Below are positions 20,516 to 31,059 of a stretch of 64,000 nucleotides of DNA, in pieces (the first letter of the stretch is position 1; every line of letters starts with the position of its first letter). Both the position numbers and the translations under genes were made by a program. The stretch is taken from NCBI GenBank assembly GCA_947095535.1, contig OX352772.1:142610660-142674659 (forward strand). The letters are read 5' to 3'. The notes beneath the pieces are model-generated. The model saw only the letters and a program-made list of their open reading frames with translations, was not told the DNA's origin and did not search any database. Source of the DNA: Poecilobothrus nobilitatus (Eukaryota > Arthropoda > Insecta > Diptera > Dolichopodidae).

Positions 20516-20940
20516 AAAGTTTAAAAATTTTCCGTTTAAATTCAATTTTAAAAAGTATAACAAAGTTGCATTATAATTGTTTTGCTGATCAACAACTTTT
20601 ATATTTAATTTTTATTGTTATTACTTTATATTGAATATGATAACTTTTAACATTTAATAGTTTTTATTATTTATTAATTAAAAAAATCTGAAAATTGAAA
20701 CTTTGTTATTAATTTATATTTTTTTAAAGTTTAAAAATTTTACGTTTAAATGCAATTTTAAAAGGTATAACAAAATCAGCAAAATAATATAATTTTTTTG
20801 CTTGTCAACAACTTTTATATTTAATTTTTATTGTTATTAAATTAAAATTTTGTTATTAATTTATATTGAATATGATGACTTTTAACATTTCATAATTTTT
20901 ATTATTTATTAATTAAAAAAATCTGTTATTAATTTTGAAA
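20516..20940. repeat. Direct duplication of about 200 bp
   Basis: 20516-20690 and 20733-20930 share AAAGTTTAAAAATTTTNCGT, then TCAACAACTTTTATATTT and TTAACATTTNATANTTTTTA in the same order, with an extra 25-bp insert in the second copy. Confidence 0.6.
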
Positions 20941-21031
20941 CAAAAAAAAAATATTATATTATCACTATAAATACTGTTTCATTTTAAAAAAATATTTAAT
21001 TAAATTTTTATATGCAAGATAACAATGTCAA

Positions 21032-21460
21032 TAATTAAAAGATTTATGGAATATCAAAAACAGGTCTTTCTAATTTTAAAAAGTTAGAAGACCTGGAGAT
21101 AATTAAACCTACAAAATAAAGGGTTTCAAATTTGACCACAAAGGGAAATTTGGAAAAACCCTTCTGGTAAAAATAATTTTTAATGGAGAAGGCGTATTTT
21201 TACCCAAACAGTTTGCAAATCCGATAGAAAACAAAAAGGATGTTGAGGAACTTCACCAGTTTGGGGCGTTAAAATACAACGGAAGAGATGAGGAGAAATC
21301 AAACATTGCAATTTTTGATTTTATTCTTAAAAACGATATGAATGAAGATGAAGGTGATGATGATGATGATGATGATTACGATGATTATGATGAAGATTAC
21401 GGAAATATAATCACCGATAGTGACAATAGTGAAAATGAAAAAAAAACAATAAGAGAATAA
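21032..21460 (+). pseudogene. Small protein with FLPKQF core and acidic tail, uncharacterised
   Basis: Two frames joined near 21106 make a protein of about 140 codons; 21107-21460 is open for 117 codons. It reads (frame 1) FKKLEDLEIIKP, then (frame 2) YKIKGFKFDHKGKFGKTLL, a beta-strand-like IIFNGEGVFLPKQF, then GALKYNGRDEEKS and finally a long Asp-rich tail partly encoded by a GAT repeat at 21351-21375. I recognise the fold pattern (YKI..., KFGKTLLV, VFLPKxF) as that of small uncharacterised arthropod proteins I associate with Polinton-like DNA elements, but have no function for it. A second, diverged member lies at 54565-54810 next to a Polinton integrase. Confidence 0.5.
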
Positions 21461-22429
21461 TTAAAAAGAAAAGAAAATTTCTCTAAAATTTTAAAAAATA
21501 AAAAAATTAAAATGTGAATTTAATAAAAATATTTCTTTTATTTTTTCATAATTATAATGTTTTAATTTTTTTATAGGTTTATCTTTTTCAGCTTTGTTTT
21601 TTTTTAGAGGTAGAAAGAAAATCTTCTAAATATTTTTTCTAGAAAATTTTTTTACATTATAAATTTTACATTTAAATTTTATTACTTAATATTTTTGTTT
21701 TTAGTTTTTGTATATTTTGGTTTATTTTCTTTTTTTTTCGAATTTTTGTTTTGTGTAATTTTTATTTTTCCATCGTATATTAATTTAATAATAATTATTT
21801 GTTTTTTTATTTTTTAGTTTTCTCAAATATTTTTTTTACATTTTTATTTTTTTGTTTTTTTTTATAATGTTAATTTTAATGTTAGTTTTAATATGTTAAT
21901 AATAGGTAAGTTATAATGAATTATTAATACATAGTTTACTTATAACACAGACAATCAATAAAATTGGATGTTATTAATATTAATTGTTTTTTTTTTAATT
22001 TTTCTTTTTTGTTTTGGTTTTTTATTTATAATTTTGTGGTTTTTGTTTTTTCCTTAATTAATTGTTGTTTTATTAAATAATTTTTATTTATTAAATTAAG
22101 CTACATATATATATATATATATAATATGAATTAATTTACTAAAAAACTTCTATAATATGAATTAAATTAAATAATATATAGATATATATATTTTTGTTTA
22201 TATATCTAAAAAAAATTTTAATATATATATATATAATGTGGTAGGTATTAATTATTTGACAATTAATTTAAAATTTATGTATGTTTTTGCTTTGTTTGTT
22301 ACATAAAGAAACTATACTATATAGAGTAATAATCCCGAACAAAATTTTTTAGCTAATTCTGTACAAAATGAAATACCCCGAAAATCTGCATATCATTAAA
22401 ATGTTTACAGAAATATATATTGCTATACA
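21461..22429. other. AT-rich stretch with TA microsatellite
   Basis: No gene recognised. Poly-T runs and TA repeats (about 22103-22125 and 22220-22240) dominate. Confidence 0.6.
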
Positions 22430-22745
22430 GAATTCTCAAATCTAATTCAGAAATCATATGTACCTACATAAAGTATTTCTACAGCTTTTAAAAAAATATT
22501 ATTGATATTGTTATATGATCAGAATTCTATTTTTTTAATGTAATTTTTACAGATGTGTGAGTGCCTTTAAGAATTTGAATGGAAACATGTTAATATGTGC
22601 ATATGATTGTTTTTTATTTGAATGGGTGCTGTATTTATACAATATATATTATGTACGATGAGGAAATTATGTATATTAACATTTAAGTATAGAGCGGTAG
22701 TTCATCTTTTGTTATTGTTTTTGTTGATATTTTATTTTTTATCAA
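22430..22745 (-). repeat. Dispersed repeat, inverted copy of 36355-36555 plus 40295-40400
   Basis: The reverse complement of 22601-22745 matches 36355-36555, and that of about 22455-22530 matches 40295-40395. In the second locus the two halves are separated by about 3.7 kb, while here only about 65 bp lie between them. Confidence 0.65.
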
Positions 22746-23900
22746 CATATTGAAATAATTCTTCTCATTATCTTTTCTTATTGATTTTTAAGCATGTATA
22801 AAAATAAAATAAAAGAATAGGTACTTACTTAATTATAATATTTTGTATAGTAATAGACTTGTGAGAATTGTTAAATGTTTAGGCGACAGACAAACTAGTT
22901 ATAATTTTATTTGTTTTACAAAATTAAAAATAAACTTAATATAAATACGGCTTTTAATTATTTTGAAAGAAAATTCGTTACTTAAATTGAGTTTAATTTT
23001 TTATTCGAATAAACATGAAACTAAAATGTATATACATACATACATTTGTGCAATTTAATAAAATTTCTAATGTTTTTTTAAAAAGCTAATTCAGTAAAAA
23101 AAAATATTATTTTTAAAATTCGGTTAAAAGAATAAAATTCAAGTGGAATTAAATGAAAATTACATTGATAATAAAAATTAAAATATTTATAATTGTTTAC
23201 ATAATTTTGTAAGACAAATAATATTAGGTAAGACAAGAGCCAACAATATCATGAAGACTTTTCAAATGTAGTTTAATCTTTTCTGCGAATATCTAGATAC
23301 ACTCTTTTTGCTTATGCATATTCAATCACAATTAAAATATTCATAAGTAATAATAAAAGCTAAAACAATTTGACAAAAAAAGTTTGTTCTTAAGAAAGAA
23401 AAGAATAAAATTCAGTTTAGAAAGGAAAAAGCCAACTGGAAAATTTTATTACATATTATAAGTACTAAAATATTAGATTTGATTAATTTTCCAATTGGCA
23501 TAAAAAACCCTCTTTTTATTAAATAAAATAAGAAAATAATAAAAATTCATAATTCAAAAATACATAGGTATACATACATTCTTTAAAAAATAAATAAAAC
23601 AAAAGAAGTATTTATAAAAACATAATAAAATATAACAATGTAATTAAAAACATGATAAAAAAAATATAATGTGATAAAATTAATTTCAAACTTAAAATAA
23701 TAATCTCATTTTATTGCACCATAATTAGTTTCAGTTGAACAATAATGTTCATGAAAAAAAAGAAAATATTAATTCAATATATTCAAAAATTGAAGCAAAA
23801 AAAAGTTTATGAAAATATTTTATTACTAAAAGATTACAACCATAGTGAAACAAAATTTTTTTATAGAGAAATATAATTAATTCTGGATAATCAAGAAAAA
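22746..23900. other. AT-rich spacer
   Basis: No gene or clear repeat recognised, apart from a short CATACATACATA microsatellite near 23035. Confidence 0.5.
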
Positions 23901-23921
23901 ACTAATAGTAATAATACAAAA

Positions 23922-24452
23922 TTGAAAATTATTAAAAGTAATTCTAATGGAATCAAAAACGACTCATTGCATCAACGAAATGAAACAGATTACATTAAAA
24001 CAGAAAATAAAAACAATAGTACCATAGACATTAAAGTTAGTGATAATTGCATACTTACTTCTTTGCAATCTAAATCGTTAAACTGTTCTCAAAATAATAA
24101 TACCTTTATTGATCCAATGGCTCCACCAAACGTTAAAATGACAAGAAAAGCGATCGCAGACGGGGATAGCATATATATACTCTCCCGATTAAGAGATAGC
24201 AGGATTTATAATAATGTAAGGATGTATCTATCATACTTTCTCGATGAAGGTGATGTGTGTATTGAAGGTATTACAAAAACAAACATCAAAGTACTTATTG
24301 ATCGAGAAGGGTTTCCAACGTATTACGAAGAATTAAGTAGAATATATTATAGAAATCATGAAAGTAGAGGTATTCCCCAAGAAGATGTTAAAAAAGATCT
24401 GAAAATGCATAGACGTCATGTTGACAACAAACACAGAGAGAATCTTCAATGA
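23922..24452 (+). CDS. Possible LINE ORF1 (uncharacterised)
   Basis: This open frame of 176 codons lies 41 bp before the endonuclease frame. Its N-terminal half is Asn/Ser/Lys-rich and probably disordered. The C-terminal half looks folded (GDSIYILSRLRDSRIYNN, then DREGFPTYYEELSRIYYRNH). I see no CCHC knuckle, PHD finger or coiled coil. Its position between a 5' region and ORF2 suggests ORF1 or the end of it. The frame is open further upstream without an ATG, so the true start is unknown. Confidence 0.45.
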   Translation: MKIIKSNSNGIKNDSLHQRNETDYIKTENKNNSTIDIKVSDNCILTSLQSKSLNCSQNNNTFIDPMAPPNVKMTRKAIADGDSIYILSRLRDSRIYNNVRMYLSYFLDEGDVCIEGITKTNIKVLIDREGFPTYYEELSRIYYRNHESRGIPQEDVKKDLKMHRRHVDNKHRENLQ

Positions 24453-24493
24453 CAAAGAGAAACTTGGAGTAATTATATGATAGGTATTCTATA

Positions 24494-25275
24494 ATGATAG
24501 ACCCAAATGAAAACAATGTAGGTGAACTCAACATTCTGTATTTGAACATCTGCAGCATAAGAAATAAATTGTTCGAACTTGAGATACTTATAAACAAATG
24601 TGAACCAGTTGATATAGTAATAGTTACAGAAGTATGGTTATATGATAGTGAGATTGGAATCTTTAACTTACCTAAATTTAAAGCAGTATATAATTGTAGG
24701 AATAAAAATAGAGGAGGTGGAACAGTAATTTTTATAAAAAATAATATTAATTTTAATGAAATAGTTATAAGAAAAATACAATTTTACAATTGTTGAAATT
24801 CAAGACACTCGGCCAAAAATTAAAATAGGTACGTTTTATAAGGCCCCAAATGAGAACAGTACGCAATTTATAGAACATATGGAAAAAAAATTGGAAAAAC
24901 AATCAAACTGCATCTTGTTTGCTGATAATAATATCAATCTTTTTAACAGATCCAATTCACTAATTATCAACATCTGGGTATAAAATTGTAAACAAAATTC
25001 ACAGCACAAGAGATTCCGCTAATTCAAAAACCCTAATAGATCATATTTTGTCAAACTTAAGTGATAAATATAATATAAATTATAAAATTAAAGAAAACAG
25101 TCTTTCTGATCATAAAGTATCAATAACTAAAATAAAAACTATCTATATTAAAAAGAAAGCAATGAAAACACAAATTATAAATAAAACCGATTATCAAAAA
25201 TTTTATAACTTAGTACAAATCCAAGAACAAAATAATAACTTAACAGATATTGATACATTGATTAAAATAATCTAG
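24494..25275 (+). pseudogene. LINE ORF2 APE-type endonuclease, frameshifted
   Basis: The first frame (24494-24796) has the start of an APE endonuclease (LNILYLNICSIRNKLFELE, then DIVIVTEVWL with the catalytic Glu, and GGGTVIFIKNN). In the next frame follow KIKIGTFYKAPNENS and ILFADNNINLF, the position of the usual GDFN motif (here degenerate). After a break near 24965, 25048-25275 has the end of the domain with SDHKVS, the catalytic His motif. The endonuclease nicks the target DNA to prime reverse transcription. At least two frame changes inactivate it. Confidence 0.7.
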
Positions 25276-25284
25276 GATGCGAAA

Positions 25285-25965
25285 GAGGCCAGTACGAAGA
25301 AAATTTTATTAATAACTAGAAACAATAATTGGATAACGTCTAATATACTCAAAAAGATGAAAACAAGGCGCTCCTTATATGATGCTCATAAAAAAGATCT
25401 AAATAATAATGCAAAAAAAGACAGGTATGTGAAATGTAAAAAGGAAGTGACTAAAATAATAAAAGAAGCCAAGCAAAATCACATTAATAGCAGTATTGAA
25501 AAGGCGGGAAACGATTCGAGAAAATTATCTCACAATATAATTAAAAACAGTGAAGATACTATGAAGATAAATATTTGTAATATAATCCAAGAAAATGGGA
25601 AAATTACAGAAACTGATAGAGAAAATGCTAATGCTATGAATAAATTTTTTGGAGAAATAGGAACACATATAGCGAATGGAATTAATAAGTCGAACAAATC
25701 GGATGATCGATGTGAAAATAGTATCAACCCAAAAACCATTTATTTAAGTCCAGTGGATGAAAATGAGACTTTCAATATTATCAAAAACTTAAACTGCAAT
25801 GCTACTGCGGGTTTAGATAATATAACAGTTAAAGATCTACAGATACTAGCGGAAATTCTAAAACAACCCATCACGCATATGATTAATAAATCCTTTGAAG
25901 AGGGAAAAATTTCTACATGCTTAAAGAAAGCGTTTATTATTCCTATCCATAAAAATGCCACATAA
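25285..25965 (+). pseudogene. LINE ORF2 linker and first RT motifs
   Basis: The open frame 25357-25965 carries the basic, helical EN-RT linker (KCKKEVTKIIKEAKQNH), the NKFFGEIGTHIAN segment, the first RT motif (NCNATAGLDNITVKDL, a variant of the usual APGxDxI) and the KKAFIIPIHKN strand. It overlaps the next frame by 11 bases, where a single indel has split the RT. Confidence 0.75.
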
Positions 25966-26767
25966 AGACAATTATAGACCAATTTCTATTTTCAATTCAA
26001 CTTCGAAAATATATGAAAAAGCTATAAATAGAAGAATCGGAGAGTTTATAAAAGATTCGATCGGATTTGATCCCAATCAATATGGATTTTTAGAAAGTAT
26101 TGGTACTGAATCAGCAATTTCGGCAACATTAGAACAAATATACTATGCAATAGATGAAGAAATGTATGTAGGTGCTATATTTGTAGACTTAACTAAAGCA
26201 TTTGATGTTGTTAGTCACGCAAAGCTCCTCCACATTTTGAATAACTTAGGAATAAGAGGTTTGCGTAACTCTTTAATAAAAGATTACTTAATTAATAGAA
26301 CACATTGTGTTAAAATTAATAATACAATTAGTGAAGAGCTAATATTACAGCGAGGGGTTCCACAAGGATCACTACTTGGGCCTTTATTATATCTTTTATA
26401 CATAATGGATTTTCCAAAAAGTAAATTGACCTCACAATATAATATTTATGCGGACGATACAAATCTTATAGCCAAAGCAAGAACCTTAAGTGAGCTTAAA
26501 AACATAATAAATAATAATATGAGGATTTTTTCTGACTGGTTGGATGAGAAAGAACTTTGCCTGAATGCTAAGAAGAACAATTATATAGTATTTAAAACTC
26601 CAAAAAAAAGCTACCATGAAATTGATATCAAAGTAAAAAACATCATAGTACAAAGAGTTAGTAATATAAAGTATCTGGGAATCATCATCGATGAAAAACT
26701 TAAATGGGACGATCACATAAACCATATAAAAAAAATGTATTGTTCCAATTTCTATTGCAATAAATAG
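25955..26767 (+). pseudogene. LINE ORF2 reverse transcriptase core
   Basis: The 270-codon frame has the RT motifs in order: NYRPISIFNSTSKIYEKAI, NQYGFLES, AIFVDLTKAFDVVSHAKLL with the first catalytic Asp, LQRGVPQGSLLGPLLYLLYI, and YNIYADDTNLIA with the YADD box at about residues 164-167. The thumb start (IKYLGIIIDEKLKWDDHI) follows. The catalytic residues are all present, but the frame is cut off from the upstream motifs (at 25.96 kb) and from the thumb (after 26767), so the enzyme could not be made from this copy. Confidence 0.85.
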
Positions 26768-27205
26768 GGCTGGTTGTTTGCCGAAAAAAGCAGCAAAACT
26801 TGTCTAGAATGGTCATATATTATCCAAAATTAGATATAATATTTGTAGCTGGAGTCACTGCTCAAAACTTAGCTGCAAGACTAAAACTTCTGAACTCTAT
26901 TAAAAAACTAATCAAATAGATATAAATCAATTGATAAATATAATAAATCAATTATCAAACACATTTATAAAATTGAAAGCAATAAACTAAAATTAAATTT
27001 GAAAATAATGAGACAGGATGAGATACATAGTTACCAAACCAGAAAAGGAGAAATATCATAGTACCGAAATCAAACACAACCATAAAACTTAAAAGTCTAA
27101 AATGCAATGCAATAAAATTATACAATTCTGTGCCAAATTAAATTAAAAGTAGCCAAAATAGAGACATTTTTAAAAATAAACTTAAAAAAATTTTAAAGGA
27201 ACTTT
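26768..27205 (+). pseudogene. LINE ORF2 thumb and C-terminal tail, decayed
   Basis: Stops in every frame, but pieces match the end of CR1/Jockey ORF2: a thumb helix near 26770-26815, then SNTFIKLKAINKLKF, and the final NAIKLYNSVPN with a FKNKLKKILKEL tail near 27150-27205. Confidence 0.5.
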
Positions 27206-27376
27206 GAACAATTTAGAATTAATAAATAATTATTATTTTTGTTTTTTTTTTAACTTATTTCATTTTTAAATTTCAATAGTAACTTTTATATATTGTAATA
27301 TATTTAGCAATGTGATATAATTTTAATTTCTTATACATAATTTATATTGTAAATTATCTGAAATTAAATAAAAACT

Positions 27377-27395
27377 ATTAAAAAAAAAAAAAAAA
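27377..27395 (+). other. Poly-A tail of the LINE
   Basis: A run of about 16 A residues follows the 3' UTR (AAATAAAAACTATTAAAAA...), as expected for target-primed reverse transcription. It marks the 3' end of the element. Confidence 0.6.
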
Positions 27396-27479
27396 ATCTG
27401 AAAATATAACACCTAATTCAGTTAAATTTTTTTTATTGAAACCTACATTTAAATATTTAATTGGTATCCACCTTTTTTG

Positions 27480-27862
27480 AACCTAAAAAAAAGTTTTTAA
27501 AAATAAAATTAATATTTTTGTGACATCTATCAGCAGTTAAAATTACATAGCTCTATTTCAATAAAAATGTGGGGATCTAAAAGTTAGGTGTTCGAGAGCT
27601 ACCCGAAGTTTTGGTCGGAACTCAACCAAACAAAATAGGGAACCTACAAATTGCTCCTAGAATATTTTGTGTACATTGCAAGATTCTAGCTTTCTTGGTT
27701 TTTGAGTTAGCGTGCTGACGGACGGACGGACATGGCTCAATCGACTTAGAATTTTTTTCTGATCCGATCCATACCTTTGAAGGTATATCTAGCTCGCTTA
27801 TTTCGATGTTTTACAAACGGAGGAGTAATTTTATTATACCCGATCCTATCGTACGGGTATAA
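27480..27862 (+). repeat. Dispersed repeat with GACGGACGGACGGACATGGCTC core
   Basis: Third copy of the block found at 39180-39551 and 40000-40290. It holds a conserved middle (GTGCTGACGGACGGACGG) and ends TATCGTACGGGTATAAAA. The family resembles the GGACGGACATGGC repeats known in fly introns and intergenic DNA (from memory); the class is unknown. Confidence 0.65.
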
Positions 27863-28464
27863 AAATTAAATTTAGGCATATACCTAAGGCAATTTAAAAA
27901 AAATAGCTATTGGAAAGCATTATATGTATGTACATAATATATCAAATAAATTATATTTATTTATCTTATTGTTAAAATTAAATTTTCATTCATGATTTCC
28001 TTAGAAGGCTTACATTATGTAGATCGTTAAAAAAAAATGTACGGAATTTATAACTACATTATGTACCTACTACATTATAATACATAGGTAATTAAAAATG
28101 AAAATTCCTTTAAAGAAAAATTTTTAGAAATAAACAACAAAAAAGATCCCTACATAATCTTGCATAACTTATTTTTTACAACTTATGTTTTACAACAGTG
28201 TAACATTTTAAACATATGTACGCAAGGTCTACATACTGTTTTTTAAGAAGTAACAAAAAATTATACTTACATTTTAATGTACTTTTAATTTATGTATTTT
28301 GAAAATTTTAAATCACTTTTATTATTTTAATACGTATGTATGTAATGTTTATTATGTATTTAATTATAAAGTTCTAAAAAAATTTTACTTTTAAAAGAAA
28401 CTTTAGAACTTTTACTTTTACTTATAAAAGAAATTCACTTGCCTTTGCAATTAAAAATAAAAAG
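27863..28464. other. AT-rich spacer left of the errantivirus
   Basis: No gene recognised. It ends in CGCG at 28465-28468, the target duplication of the errantivirus. Confidence 0.5.
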
Positions 28465-28468
28465 CGCG

Positions 28469-28846
28469 ATATACGTGTTTCGATTCTAACTCGAATACAA
28501 AAAAAAAAAAACAAAATTTTAATATTTTAACTTGTTTATTTGATGGTTGTAATTATAATTGATTTATTTGATTTAGATTAGTCTTTTTATACAAAATTTA
28601 CAGATATGAAATTATACATAATTGCTGATTTAGCGTCTTTTAAATTAAAGGTAATTAGTGTTGAAATTAAAGTTTACATAAGTTCAATTAAGGTTCAATA
28701 AAATTACAATTGCAAAGTTAACAAAATTATTAATTTATAAAAGAAATTTTTATAATTGAATTTTATTTAGAATATTTATTTAAAAGTTAAAAGTGAAGTG
28801 TCAGCATTATACTAGTTGATTAATATTGTTACTGGAATATGTAACT
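28469..28846 (-). repeat. 3' LTR of the errantivirus
   Basis: 378 bp; starts AGTTACATATTCC on the minus strand and ends CACGTATAT. It matches 35959-36336. Just before it on the minus strand is the polypurine tract. Confidence 0.9.
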
Positions 28847-28857
28847 TCTCCCCCCTT
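28847..28857 (-). promoter_or_regulatory. Polypurine tract of the errantivirus
   Basis: The minus strand reads AAGGGGGGAGA directly before the 3' LTR; this primes plus-strand DNA synthesis. Confidence 0.85.
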
Positions 28858-28961
28858 AGATGAGAGCGACGGCCATGTGAACTGGAGTTTCGACGGTTCT
28901 GTGACAGGAGCGATGAATGAGTTGACTGGGTAAATGGTTTTGTAATATGATTTTTGATGAA

Positions 28962-30377
28962 TTACGATGTATAGAAGAAAAATATAATTATGACTATTGT
29001 GGCGCTTGCTATTGAAATTATAATGTAAAGATCGGCTTGTTTTGCGTAAATTGTTAAATCATTGGTTGGTTTTCGATTTGTAAATTGGTAATTTTCGAAT
29101 CTTTTGAATGACGTAGAGTTGTGTGAATATGTGACGTTAACTTGAGTGAATTGTGTAGTGGGATATATATTGATTTCTTCCCAATGGTTTCGTTGCATTG
29201 AAGAATATACTACTTCGTTTATTTTGATATCGCAATTTTGGTAATGGATTAGTAGAGTTCCTTTTACGTTTTGATGATTTGACCCACACGTTGTATTTAT
29301 GGTTGTATCGGGGATGTTAATTAATACAATATAATTAGGCTCTGGTTGGAATATTTCGATATTTACATCTCTCAGGTGTAGTTCGCAATTTGCTGGTTGA
29401 TTTTGTAATAGTTTACCAATACACTTTGAAGATGAAATTTTTTCTTGGTGGAATGTATCTTTACAATAATATGTCTGTTCTATTTTTGTGCATTTATCGT
29501 CTAAGTACAATATATTATTATCATTTGCAAGTAAATAAGGTTTACAAGAAATTGTTTTATTTGTATTTACTGGAAGGGGAATTATGCGGAATAAGGTAAA
29601 TATTTCTTTGGAAATAATTGGAATTTGAATATTAAATATTATATTGCTATCATTATAATAAGCTTGGAGTGATAAAAATTCATATATAACTTCATCTGAA
29701 TTAATAGTAATGTTTTGATTATTGAAAATTTCGTGAATTTCTTGAATTTCCAAGGGATTTAGGATTTGTTTTGAAATTAAGTTGAGTTTAGCAAGAACAA
29801 TTGCTTCTCCGATATTTGTTAAATGACTATTTAGTAAATCAATGTTATAATTAATTTGATTTAAGAATTGTAAGTATTGAAATCTACTTTCTTCAGTGCG
29901 TATACTATTTCGAAGTTGATCTGTAAAAAGATTGAAGTAATTCACGATAGTTTCTTGTTGATAATTTATGTGATCTGTTATATTTTGAAAACGTTCGATC
30001 ATTTTTTTGTTAACTAAATTTTGGTGGTGAATTTCGCCATTTAAATTGTTTTCATTTTTCATAATTTTTTCAATTTCTTCATTTAACCGAATAGCATCGT
30101 TTGCGTCCATATTGCCTGTTATTTGTTTAATTAGGGTACCTAAACCGTTTATAAGTCCTCTTTTTTTTCTAAACTTTGGTATAAGAGAGTGAAGTTTATT
30201 TTTTAGTTCTTGTAGTTTCATATTCGTTATGGTAAGAGATTCTGTTAAACTGGTTATTGGGGTTAAAGTTTCAATTGAAGTTTCGATATTAATTATATTT
30301 TGTTCATAGTCTTGTAGCTTGATTATATGCAGAAAATTCTTGTGGGTTTTTATCACTTTTGCAGTACCAAGGTTCAT
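28962..30377 (-). CDS. env: Errantivirus Env (retroviral-type envelope glycoprotein)
   Basis: An open frame of 471 codons, 37 bp after the end of pol. A furin-type cleavage site RKKR lies at residues 70-73, followed by a glycine-rich fusion-peptide-like GLINGLGT; coiled-coil heptads follow (about 100-160), then a cysteine-containing ectodomain and a C-terminal hydrophobic segment (about residues 446-468) with almost no cytoplasmic tail. These are features of the insect errantivirus Env, which resembles baculovirus F protein (family knowledge). No signal peptide is visible at its N-terminus; in this family Env is made from a spliced RNA whose first exon may add one. No stop interrupts the frame. 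Confidence 0.85.
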   Translation of the reverse strand: MNLGTAKVIKTHKNFLHIIKLQDYEQNIINIETSIETLTPITSLTESLTITNMKLQELKNKLHSLIPKFRKKRGLINGLGTLIKQITGNMDANDAIRLNEEIEKIMKNENNLNGEIHHQNLVNKKMIERFQNITDHINYQQETIVNYFNLFTDQLRNSIRTEESRFQYLQFLNQINYNIDLLNSHLTNIGEAIVLAKLNLISKQILNPLEIQEIHEIFNNQNITINSDEVIYEFLSLQAYYNDSNIIFNIQIPIISKEIFTLFRIIPLPVNTNKTISCKPYLLANDNNILYLDDKCTKIEQTYYCKDTFHQEKISSSKCIGKLLQNQPANCELHLRDVNIEIFQPEPNYIVLINIPDTTINTTCGSNHQNVKGTLLIHYQNCDIKINEVVYSSMQRNHWEEINIYPTTQFTQVNVTYSHNSTSFKRFENYQFTNRKPTNDLTIYAKQADLYIIISIASATIVIIIFFFYTS

Positions 30378-30414
30378 AGGGAGAATTGCTTTACTATTGG
30401 ATAGATCATGAATT

Positions 30415-31059
30415 TCAATCCTTTGGGCTATTGTCAGAAGAATTGACCTGTAATTTTAGTTTTTTCTTTAGTTTAGATTTATGTAATTTTTGATCTTTAT
30501 TGGTAATTACTGTAATTTTATTATTTTTCTTAATTTTTTGTTTAGAAAACCTAGGTGTGATTTTATTTCTCCTACATTCTTTTCTATAAACTGTTTCATT
30601 TTCTTGCAAATCTGTAGGCTCTATTCTATTTTCATTAAGTTTGCTAATATTTTTGTTGGCAATATTTTCTAATTGGATTTTAACTGAAGGGTATAGATTT
30701 TTTTGGAATTCATTTAATTTACTTAGATATTCATGTTCATTATTAAATCGGATATTATTATTGAATTTAGAAGTTCTGCCATAGAATAACTCAAATGGAG
30801 TAAGTTTCGTAGCAGAATGTATTGCATTATTATATGTTATAATTGTTTCATTTAAAATATCTTCATGATCAGATTTAATTTGATTTTCTTTGTATTTATG
30901 TAAAATGATCCTATAAATTTCTGTTAAGGTTGAATGTAAGCGTTCTACAGGGGAATTGCTTGCTAGAGGATTGTTGAAAAGAGGTGAAATGTAATTCAAA
31001 ATTGTATTGTTTACAGAAATCTTTGAATATGTTAGAGGTAAATTCTGTACCTTGATCAC
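30415..31059 (-). pseudogene. pol: Errantivirus Pol, integrase C-terminal part
   Basis: This frame carries the end of the integrase: the segment with the last catalytic Glu (SPVERLHSTL), a helix (YNNAIHSATKLTPFELFYG) and a basic tail. The first 40 or so residues of the frame are out of register. The true sequence arrives from the frame above across a shift at about 30965, where AGCA is repeated in tandem. The stop at 30415 is the natural end of pol. Confidence 0.85.

Larger units (their letters stand above)
23901..27395 (+). mobile_element. CR1/Jockey-like LINE, nearly full length, ending in poly-A
   Basis: A possible ORF1 (23922-24452), APE-type endonuclease (24494-25275), linker and RT (25285-27205) and an AT-rich 3' UTR follow one another on the forward strand and end in a run of A at about 27380-27395. 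ORF2 is split by at least five frame breaks. The poly-A end and the order of domains identify a LINE. There is no RNase H. The 5' boundary near 23.9 kb is a guess. Confidence 0.7.
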
